From NCBI GenBank assembly GCA_947247005.1, contig OX365952.1:3122501-3186500 (forward strand): a stretch of DNA of 64,000 bases, written 5' to 3'. A model generated the notes under the pieces. It did not search any database and was not told where the DNA came from. It saw only the letters and a list, made by a program, of their open reading frames with translations. Both the position numbers and the translations under genes were made by a program. The stretch is from Spisula solida. Its lineage: Eukaryota; Mollusca; Bivalvia; Venerida; Mactridae. The stretch's first letter is position 1, and each line of letters starts with the position of its first letter. Positions 47,501 to 59,500 of the stretch are shown here, in pieces.

Positions 47501-50500
47501 TAACGGGGCTATATAAATCACAAGATGATCCTTGGGTTGGTTTTCATATAAATTATGCAGGTTTCACGTCCGAGTCGAATTTTGATTTATAGCTACGGTG
47601 ACCGTACAATGATTTTATAAAAAATGCATACAATTCTGCACATTTAACTTATTAGTTTTTAAAACGTCGAAGTACGACAACATTCTATCACTCGGCTATC
47701 GAAGTAGCCCCAAGTTACCAGTATCAATGGAACTGAATTATAGTTACCTAACCACCAAATGCATACACGGACAAAATTCAGATACACTCAAGTAGTCCTG
47801 TAAAAAAACGTTTAAATTTGCTCCTGTCTGCAAAAAGTGTCTCTTTTGGAGGAGCACTGCTAAATATATAATGATTAATAATACATTCATCACGGCCACG
47901 ATGTCCGTATACTACTATAATAATTCATAAATAGAAGAAATGCATATTAAACTTGGTACACAACAGTGATTGATGATTTGTCTTACTTTTTTATCTAAAC
48001 ACCGAATATTCATAAAGAAAACGTAGTGAAAAGTTTAACGTGTACTTTTTGTGTGGATACTACATGTAGTATTAGAAGATGCACATTTAACCGGTGTAAG
48101 TATGCAACGAGTGAGAAATGGAAGTTTGCGCATACTTTGATTGCCACATTCACAAATATTCTCTCTGTGAGGATATCTGTTTTGATCACACACGTGGTTG
48201 ACACATTCACAATGTATCAGTATCTAGCAATAGTTTTAACTTCTTCTTCCACCACTTGTAGAGAGTTCTTTGTAAAGGCAACAAGATTCTCGTTGCTCTG
48301 AAGAAAGATGAACCGGATGTGACGTCATGGACACGTGGTCAGTTAGTCATAGGAAGTGACAAATGGCAATGTTCGCACAATTTGTTGAAACATGATTCCA
48401 AACACATCTATGCTAAAGTTGAAGAAATCAAGAGACCTAAAGCTTACGTGGTCGAATTACAAACATCTAAGGCGGGGTAAGTATGGCTGAGCGATACATG
48501 AACTTTTTAAACAAATACTTTTTTCAATGATATTACCACTTTTCAGCTTACGACCGATTCAACGACTATAAGCCAGGAAATAGTCCTTCGCAAATAAATA
48601 GTTCTATAATTTGAACAATATTAAAAGCATGCTACACATGTTACACGTATCATTTAACTTGATTTGTTTACATTACCTACATTTATTTTTATTAAGACCA
48701 ACAATTATATCAGACTTTTATTTATAAAGGATATTTTTAGAAAATCATTCGGCATTTTACCTATTTTTAAATAATTATGTTCAGATACATATCTATGCTC
48801 CAGTCAGGGTAAGAATAGAGTGACGCAGCGGTTAAGTCAACTATTATGGTGTGAAATCAATTATAAAGGCTTAAACAGACAGCTATAATTTCAATGCTAA
48901 ACTAACACATTATATTCGCCCTACCTGTTTAGACAATGGTTGTAATATTTTGTGTACACATAAACGGCAACGTCACTCTCACCATATCCTAACTGGAATG
49001 TACTGTTGGCTAATGCCATTTGTATCGATCACAGTCCATATCCGTGAATTCTAGACACCAACAGAACAATGGTTTAAATGCTGGGTGATTACAAGGGCGG
49101 ACTGTCACAGAGCAATACCTGGCACCGATCGCCCGAATCTCTTCTCAAATATTGTCATTAGTCTTTATGTTAATTTCAACCAATAACTGGACTCACAATT
49201 GCTATCACAAAGCAGTAACATTATTCTGAGTTAATTACAGTAACAGTTTGAGACCCCGAATTTGAGGTTTATCTTACATTTAGATTCTGATTTGAGCGAA
49301 ATCTCAATTTGAGCTGAGATTTCTACTTGAGGGTCTTCGGAAGATTGGGGCCAGCACACATTCTTTCCCCGAGGAAGGTGTTTTAGCACTTTATCTCACG
49401 TGGGGCCATTCTATTTATTACAGACCACTGGACATGTTTGAGGAAGCTGAAATCAAGGTACATTACGAACAAGGCAAACTGTTACCTACACGACACAGGC
49501 GGTATTTATCAAACCCATTGCGTACAGTACTCAACCGTGTCGACTGGAACGCTTCTTTCACTGAGAATATTCCATTCAACTTGAACCACGATAATCAAGT
49601 AGGTATAGTAGTCACGTGAACAACAACTTTTGATGACGTCACATAAAGTAACGTCAATGTTTGTTCTCGACTTGTTGAATGTCAAGTGGAGAATATGGCA
49701 GAAAAGTAAATTTTTAATGCTGAAATAAACATAGTATATAATAGTACTAGTATAAAAAAGATTATATTAAGTCAGACAGGGAAGTCGGCACTCAACTTAA
49801 CCAGCCGAGCACATAAAACATTAAAAACACACAAAGCACAATGGCCAACTAAACAAGCGCAGATCCGCCCAAGTCCAAGCGGTCGAAAATTATATTAAAT
49901 TATAACTAGCTGAATGACCCAGTAGAAAAGATTCAGCAAACAAAAGGCGGAATGCCTACTGAATGACCTAGTTACAACAGTAAAACTGCTGAACTACATA
50001 GTTTTAGCAGCCTTAGTCTCAAAAGTTAAATAACAGTATTAAAACGTTGAAAGGCCCGTATAGTCGTATGACCTACTTTCAATTAGTAAAATGACGTAAT
50101 TGAACAAATCGAGATATGACGTAATGAACAAGTCATTCAGAATTGCAAGCAATACAGAAGTCCCCTACCGGTTTAAAGCCATATTCAATGTGTATGTTGC
50201 CATAGCAACCACAATTCCCGTCAGAACCAAAACTGACGGACTGATGGCAAACCAATAGTCCCCTACCGGTCACAAACCGACAGGGGACTTACAACTACGT
50301 TAAATGACCTCAGGGGACAAAACTTAACTACATTGTACATGTTATAATTGTATTCACAGTGACTTTATATTTCCCAAAATATAATATTTATTACAGGTTA
50401 GTTACATCTATTGTTATTGAGATGACCAGTTACCAACGAGACCGTGATTACGGTCTACATTATCTAGACCTCTGGGCTTTTTGATTGCTGAAACTGGTTC

Positions 50501-53500
50501 ATTTAGAATTTTAACAGCTGCGACATGGGAGGATTATAACTTGTTTAGTTGGGCATTGTGCCTTTTATGTGTTTTATGTTTTCTGTGCTCGGCTTGTTCT
50601 TGTGGGCATTGTACCTAGTGTGTTTTTTATGTTTTCTGTGCTCGGCTGGTTAAGCTGAGTGCTGCTTTCCCTGTCTGACTTAATATTATATTTTTGTCCC
50701 AACTCCAGAATAACATATTGCCTTGTCTGGTGGTACATGCTACAACCTTTTACAATGCAACCTCTCCCGAGCGGCCCTTTATACAACAACAACTTTACCT
50801 AAGCAACATTTTGTTCAAGAATTAATCATTTACTATACATTCGACCTCTCCAGAGCTACAACCTCACGACACAACAGCTTTGTGTTTCCAAAAGGGTGTT
50901 GCTCTAGAGAGGTTGTACAGCATTTATGGTTAGTTAGTTAGTTATTATTTTCGAATTTATTAGCCTACACTACTAGACTTTGACCTGGTCGTGTTTGTTA
51001 GTCTGAGAGGTGGATATGTAAATTTGTTCAAATTCTGAATCCTGGATGTTATTTTACAGACAGACGAGGATATAAACCTGTATAAACCACTTGGACCCGT
51101 AGAACCTGAAGTTGATATGGATCCTAACACAACCTACGATGGCAATGAGTTTCTCTTCAAGTGTTTTAGTTGTCATGGATACAGTCAAATATCATATTCC
51201 TTGTAAGTATATATGTATATGAGACAATGTATAAACAGGTGTATTGGGTAAAAATGTATTTGTTACTTTCTAACCTATAAATGTGTTGTATATGCTATAG
51301 AAACTTGACAATGCGTTATTATAAAATATTTAATAATAATATTTAATAAAACCCTTTTAACAGCAGTTAGTGGTTATTTATCAATTTTATTTAACAAGCT
51401 TCACAAACTCTCAATCACTTGATGCCCATAAATGAACTATTGATTTTTTTAGGTAATGTATGGTCCAGTTCGGGGCTAAAATCTCAAACACAAAATGTGT
51501 TTAAACTTTGGAGATCAATATGGATACTATATCGTGCTAGAAACGGAATGTAAACAACATAGGTCGCCATTCTTGAACATAGTTTTCTACTCATTAATAT
51601 GCTAAATAAAAGAAAATACATCTATGGAAAAAAAACTCATGAACTAACACGGTCAACTATATGGCTTTAACAGGTTTTGCTTGACAAATGCTGTTAAAGC
51701 ATTTAACAGTTTTGAAAGCTCTTGGATTCCTTGTTCTAAAAATAGCACAAAGTGGTCATCCGCGGATAAGATCTGTCTTGATCGTATTGCAAACCGTACG
51801 GTCACCTAGATCTAATATATGGTTTTATATTTTTTACTTTTAGTGAATTGAGAGTGTTTAAAGTAAATAACACAGCAGTAGTGAAGAAGTACGTTATGGA
51901 ATTGGACTTAAACACACATGTGCAGCAAAATTACAGGTAACATAACAGCTAACCCGACCTGGCCCGGATCTCCTGAACCATCTAAATATGAGCTAAATCT
52001 CATCTTAAATATTATCATGATTGTGTCTTTGAGTTGATTTCCATTCGAGACTGATCTTGAATTTGGCATTACAAAAACATTATTCTGAGTTGATTACAGG
52101 AAAGTTTCATGAGAGCGACCTTAAAATGTATTTCAAAATCAGTTTGAGCTGAGATTTCTATTCGAGATGATTCTGACAGGCGATCGAGGTCAGTACACGT
52201 ATAGCCTAGATTTTTTCAGACCGGGTTCTTTTAGTAATGGTTACTGCAGAATCTCTTTCTGACGCACTGAAAATTGGGTTAAGTTCAAACTAATTAAATT
52301 TATGATTGTGAAATGCAATTTAAAATTTGTATGGGCAGAAATGTCCAGATAAAAATATTTTCGACCTACCGACCTCTTAATTTTTCATCATGATACTTGA
52401 CCCATATCATATGTTTGACCTTTATTGAATTATTGTTCAGAGATCACTATTTAGAAATAATATATTTGATACATTCACTAGTTTATATACTGAAGAAGAA
52501 ATCACTTTGACTAAAACTGCGACATTATGGCGTACACAACCATCAAAGATTTTCCAGACGGAGATTGCAAAATTCAAAACTTTCCCGCCAATTTTACTAA
52601 CCGTTGACTATGAGAGCCAGGCAAACATTGCATTGAAGTCTGCAACAAAACACGCAGCCGATTATACAGGCGACTTTTCGGCGGACGGACGAACTGTGAT
52701 AAGTAAACAAATAATCTAATAAATTAACATAGTTTTATAATTATATCACTGCAACGATAAATAAGGAGGAGACTCTACTACTTTTAGTGCGTTATAAAAA
52801 GCCTGTACTTCGACCTTTTACGCATGACCTAATGACGTATTGCGTTGAATATTACCAGTTTCCTCGAGAACGCTGCGGCATGTCGGTGATATATAGAGGC
52901 TCACAAGGAATGCGGGGCTTGCCCAAATGTGCTGCTTTTTAAATAAAGTCGTTATTTTCATTTATGTTGTGTTTAAACCAAATCTCGTACATATACGTAA
53001 TATGTATATCTGTGCACTCTATATGGCTCTGGTTTATGTGATGCGATCTTTGTATGAATTTTATGCCCCGACATCTGCTGATGCGGAGGCATATATTGAT
53101 TGTCCCGTCCGTCCGTACTCACTTGTAGTTGTGGGGTGTGGAACAATAGGCTATATTTAGATTGTATTCATTCATCCGTTGCTTACGGGGTGTAAATTAA
53201 TTGATTGACTTAGCTTGTTTTTATACACAAGGCTTCAACCGGGACGTAATTGAACACAGGCTTGTTTATTTTAAACGGTCGATGTAGTTAGTTATAAAAT
53301 ATGATAGTGTTATGTTTTCCAGCGACTCATGTCATTTAGAGATGGACATTAGTAGGTAGGAAAATAACGTATTTCGCTAAAATTCGCCCAAAAATCAAAT
53401 ATAAGGCATTTTGTCATAACAACTATACATGTGCATAGTCTATTTGGTGTAGGTCAAACATTCGAAGAGGGAAAGCCTTCTAAGAACGAGGTCTCCAAAT

Positions 53501-56500
53501 ATGACTGGACTGTGACGTCATCAGAACAGAATGTTAATACCAATGGTACAATGAACGCGACATTCACAGTTTTTCAAAACCTAACAATAATACCATCCAT
53601 ATCCTGGGCTATGAAAGATGTAGACATGAACCTAGCACCACCAATCCATGTCAGGTAAGCCTAGGTCCCACTGAGGAATTCCACATCGGCTATGTTCTCC
53701 CGATTTCTTCCGATATCACCCGATTCATCACAATTCCTTCCGATATCACACACTGTTTCATGACTTCCCCGAAGCTTCCCCTAGATCACGAGGAATCTGT
53801 TTCCGATGTCCTGACAGCTCATTAATTTCAATCGGGAGTAGGCCTACATTGCCGAGGCAAAAAGTGTTCAGTGAGACCTAGACTGTACATTACGTTTTTG
53901 TTTTTCCATTTCGATAGCTACAGAATTCCGTTTGGGTCATTCCCTTTAAATGTGATAATCTGTAAAGAGAGATCACGAAAGTACGTTGACGAATTTTCAC
54001 TAATAAACAATAAAATAAACGGATTTGGTGTGGATTAGATAATTGGCCTTACGATTCTCATGATGCACCAGTCACGCTTTGCCCCTCTCCAACCCCGGGA
54101 AAGGGCCGGGATTTTGCCTTTACAAATCCCTGGTAAAATCCCTGCACCCCTAGGGCCATACAGATGGTTAAACCCCCGTAAATTGCCCCCGCCCTATATC
54201 TCATATAGTAACAACAATATTTCCCCGCTATTTTTTGCGCGAAACAAAATCCACGCACTCACACGGCAGTGCGGGAACATCGGAAAGGTAATATCACGGG
54301 ACTGTTACCCCACTATGCCTCGTTATCCCCCGCCATTACCCGGGGTTGGGGGCATGGTTTCGAGTGAATGGTGCATAATCGTCCATTATAACTATAAACA
54401 TAATGATATACCAAGTATATACAAAATATTGACCCTTTCAATAGCGGTGTTACTAATAAACAAAAACTTTACCTTTTTATAAATAAATATAATCTTTACT
54501 GAGGATTACATTATAAGTGCTTGTTTTGTTCTATATTTTACAGTTTACGACCAACAATCAACGTGATATCAACGTCAGACACAGTGACCAGATGTCATAG
54601 GAGCTCGGTTGTCATTGACAGCAACGTAACGGTGGCAGAAACAGACTTCAGTGTTGATGCGTTCGGAATACATATATGGTAATTCATCTAGACACTAACT
54701 TTAAAACTAAATTTCTAATTCTCTAAAATCAAAACAAATACAGTTCAGTTCTGACAGCTCTAACTCAGTAACAGCCGCCTTTGATTCGTTGATATTTAAA
54801 GAATACGTTAATTAAACAGACTTTGGTAAAGATTAGCTATGAAATGAATGAATGCACCAGTCACCACAGTTGATTTTCCTCCACATGTTGAGAAGTCTTC
54901 GGTTCCTTGTGGAAGAGTAAGTTAGTACTGGTTTGGATACAGTACAGGAAAACTGGTTAGACGAATCGACAGTGGTAAACAACTGATTGTTGAGAAACGA
55001 CATTAAACCCGGATGAACAAACAGACAGCCATGTGCATCCATGGTAGTGACTTATCCGAATTTGGGCATTTTAAGCCTAGGTCCCACTGAGCATTATTTG
55101 CCTCGGCAATGTACTCCCGATTTAAATTAATGAGTTATCAGGACATAGGACACAGGTCCATCGTGGTCTAGGGGAAGCTTTGGTGGGAGTCATGAGACAA
55201 TTTGTGATATAGCAAGGAATCGTGATGAATCGGGTGGTATCGGAAGATATCGGGAGAACATCGCCGATGAGGAACTCCTCAGTGTGACATAGGTTTTAAT
55301 TACGAAAACCTGATAATGCCAGAATAGTATCATGCGGTTTGCATAGAATATAGTCAATGTTATGTTTTTATTTCACAGGAATGTAAAACTGATGAACAGT
55401 CTGACGAGGAAGCTGAGCATGTTGAACCAGACCTTAATGAATCACTGTCACGCTGACTGTCACGGTCCTGTACAGTTAGCCATTGGTGAAAGTATGGAAC
55501 AAGTTTGTCACGCTCCTAGTTCACCTATACGTAGAGATAGTGAGAGATTCTCTAGGTTTGTACTACAAGTCAGTGTTCTTCTTCTTCATCCACCTCTTCT
55601 TCTCCTTGTTCTCAATCTTCTTCTTCTACTCCTCCTTCCTCATCTCCATATTCACATTCTTCTTCAGCCTCTTCTTCGCCTTCATCGTACTCTCCACCTT
55701 ATTTTTCTTCTTCTATCTCTCTTCTTCCGAAGTGTTTGCAAATATAATTGTTTTGTTTTTCATTTAGACCGGGGCCACTTTAATACAGAGCTAATGTTTT
55801 GTACACTGTTCATTTCGTGGTAAATGCTGCCTTCCCTGTCCGATTTGTTAATACTATCTTTTTTACCGTTAGCCGTTTATACACACACATGTAGTATCCT
55901 CCCATATTTTTAAGCTATGTTTACCTTATCAAACAAATTTCAATTTGAAGATTAAAAAAGCTTTTGAAAAAGAAAATATGCATGCCCCAAAACTGATATC
56001 ACTCCACCTTTTTAAATAATTATACATAATATTATATGTTATCTATTTTACAGTCTACACCAACTGTACGGTGACTATATATTGTTTGACCATGAAGCTG
56101 ATGGTGCAAGCTGGTGTGGGAAACCAGACAGACAATGTGTAGACTGCTCTAAAGCTGGCACTAACAATATAACTAAGTGTTCAACACGTCAAATGAACGC
56201 TGACTTAGCAGCTGCAGTCACCCGCCTTGCAAAATTTATGGAGGCAGAATGGCCTGACAGTATGTACGATATATTATATTTACAGAAACTATATTACTTT
56301 ACACATTTTCACGAAATTCTCCAGACCTGCTCTGAACAATATTTATTAAATATCTGTGAAAAGTTGAAGCATATGCTTTGAATACATTTTGTGCAATATG
56401 CAAAGTACACGATTTACTGGGGCAACGCTCGTATAGTCTGTTTATTCAGGTCTGGAACCTGTATACAATCATCGCAATATCATAACACTGTTTTTCTATT

Positions 56501-59500
56501 ATTTGGAGAAAAGGGTAGTGAAAACCAATACCTTATTCACTAAGTAATACTGATACATATACTTGTACACATAATATCTATAGAAAATAAGACATTAAGC
56601 CTAGGTCCCACTGAGCATTATTTTGCATCGGCGATGTACTCCCGATTGAAATTAATGAGCCACCAGGGCATCGGCAACATATTCCTCGTGGTCTAGAGGA
56701 AGCTTAGGGGAAGTCATGAGACCATCGCCGGTGTGGAATTCCTCAGTGGGACATAGGTTTTTGTAAGAGATATTGCAATGTTAATGTACTCAATGTCATG
56801 TAAACAAGTGACTGACCTGATAACTCGATTTATACATGCATGACTTCGACAATGCAATAAACCGACACTCTTTGTGACCTCAGAAAAAATGAGACCGTGA
56901 ATAATTTGATTGTGATATAATTATAGATCGTTTATAAAGTTCAGCTAGTCCTTATAACTTGTTTTGACATTATAAGCTGTTCATAGCTTTCGTGTGCAGC
57001 CCCGACAAAACATCTGGGTACTGTTTTATCAAGGCACTTACGGAAATCGGAAAACTTACGAACAAATTTAATGTCTTTATATTTTGTTTACAGTTATGTA
57101 GGGTGGTAAATGGAGTTGCACTATTAACAATGATTCTACTAATTAACTCCTACAAACCATGTCTAGCTCAAATTAGCAGTTGTAAAAGAATTATAAAGAA
57201 TTAAAATTTGAACGTAACTTTAATATCATCGTAAGTGCTTTGATAAACAGAACCTTGGTCTTTAATTGTGATTGGTACGATATATGCTTGTATTATGAGT
57301 TTCGAAAATCATGCTTATATCACTAAACAAATTAAGATAACTTCAATGCGTACTGTATACTTCATAAATATGTAATATGTGTTGAATCCGCCGGTTTACG
57401 AACCGTAAACAAATGCGAGTTTACCTAAGAAATTCGTGATTATTTATTTCCTCGAGTAAGTAATATTTACTGCAATATGCTGTTACCTAATGTATTTATG
57501 CTCCGTTTCCACAGGGAAGCTTTTTGTACGAAAGGCTTTGGACGAACCAACGTCAATACATCCAGACGGTGTATATGGTAGCTCATCCGTGTTCAGCGAA
57601 GGTAGAGCCGCTCTAGTTTCCGTCACAAAACCAACCACATCCTGGACAGGTTCCCCTGTTATAGAGGACAATGATTTTATTGTCAAGCGTTTAGGCGAAC
57701 TTGCTGTATGTTCGAAATTCAAGCGGGTGGAAACCAGTTACCCGTCAGTAACAATGTGTGTTGAGAAGAAATTTCATTCAAATGTCAGGAAACGCTCCCT
57801 TTTGTCAAGGACTCGAAGATCAGGGCATGTTGAACATTCTATGGTGAAGGAAATACTTGAAAATCTTGGTAAAATACACTCCTTATTTCTAGATTCCATT
57901 ACAAAGAAAGTATACCAGAATCATTACGTGTTATACGAATATTTGAATTGTCAGCAATGATTATGTACGACATTATTGAACTGGTGCCGATCTCCTGAAG
58001 TATTTCAATAATATGAGCAACTGATCTCATCTCAAATATGGGCAAGTGAACTCAAAATTAGGATCACTAAACATAATTAATGTTGTTCTGAGTTTATTAC
58101 AGTAAAATTTCAAGAGCTCGAACTTAAGATGTATCTCTAATTTCCAATTTGATTTAGGCAAAATCTCAATTTTAGTTGAGATTTCTACTTGAGATGCCTC
58201 GGGAGATCGGGGCCAGGGACTCATTATTTGCCACTTATTTTCATTACAATAGTTACCGCACCGTAATTATGTTTTGAATTCTTAAAATAAAACGTAAAAT
58301 AAACTAACTTGATAAGTCGACGGAAAAGCACTCAAATATTACCACACTAAACACAATGTTATAAAGCGAGTGTTCATATTTTATGTAAGGCACTGCAGTG
58401 CGGGAGGTATACGACCATGGTACGGCTCCGGTACTTCTTCTTCACCAATCCTATCCAGCAGGATTATCAATGAACGACGCATGTGGTGCAGCAACTGGTA
58501 AAGTCAGTCAAGATGATGTTGAAAGATATAAAAGGTACGGCTGAACTTTTCTTATTGGTGTATTTTGATGTATTTACATAAAAGCTTATAAGGCGAAAGA
58601 CTCCGGTGCCGGAAGGTGGGTTAACGGACCCGCATAAGAGACCCGTATGTTTAAATAAGTGTGCCTATATCATCCTAGTATCTCGAATTACGAGTTAAAA
58701 GAAATAATGTTTCTAAGACCATCTATAAAGATATTTGGATATTTTCAAAACAGACACTTTCAAAGAACGGAAGTTTTAGAAATAAGGTCCGCCATTATGG
58801 CGGCTTCGGTACTGAGACTGCAATTTTATAGATCTGTTAAGTGGAACTTTACTACATATGTTTTAAATACTCTATGGACACAATGTCATATGATACATAA
58901 TATAGATCTACATTACCTTCAGATTGGTCGAATATCCACTTAACGATGTAACATTTGCAAGCGAAGGTCCACCGGATGCTTGGTGTGGCGTGGAAACGAG
59001 AAAATGCGAGAGTTGTACGACACCTTCCGGTAACCATGACGACCATTGGGCGTGGTGTGGAACAAGAACCATGCAGATGAGGCTGGCAACCAGACTTCAG
59101 AGGCTTGTCGTCATAGCTGGTGGAAACGGTTGGCAAATCTTCATTTATAAATTGACAAGAAAACCATAGATGCCAAGCATCAAATGGCGTCGCGAGTTAT
59201 TTCGTTTGATACCATGATATTAATTACATTTGTTGACGGCACGCTTGCTATGAACTCTAAAGTGAATTTTGCACTGCGATTATGTAACGATTTGGGAGAA
59301 TTGCTCCATTTAGTGATAAAGAGCATTTCAAAATATTATTTAAAGTTATACATAAGAATGCTTAATGTTCATTAACAGTCACTAAAATGTTAGGCTACGC
59401 TTTTTTATAACTTCGTTGCTAAACCTTACTACCCTCAAATCACCAATGTACTGAGAACGATATGATTTTTAAAAAGTCTTTTTTATATCTATTTGAACTC

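Larger units (their letters stand above)
44520..48261 (+). other. Hh-like gene intron 1 (3.7 kb), mostly mobile-element sequence
   Basis: 44.77-46.56 kb is a composite element of the GACAGGGAAGGCAGCACTC family, and 46.95-47.09 kb is a MITE. 47.1-48.2 kb is AT-rich with nothing recognised. Confidence 0.6.

Noticed and set aside
52507..52719. 70-codon plus-strand frame in intron 5 of the Hh-like gene
   Set aside because: No acceptor/donor pair keeps the phase between exons 5 and 6, and no family similarity was recognised.
54060..54482. 140-codon plus-strand frame in intron 7
   Set aside because: Rich in Pro/Arg from a GC-rich, CCCC-containing patch, with no splice support and no recognised family; the opposite strand also has a frame there.
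55362..55823. Two overlapping plus-strand open frames of 90-150 codons after exon 9
   Set aside because: They run through the C/T-only tract and encode Leu/Phe/Ser low complexity. Only the first part, the true exon 9, has coding character.
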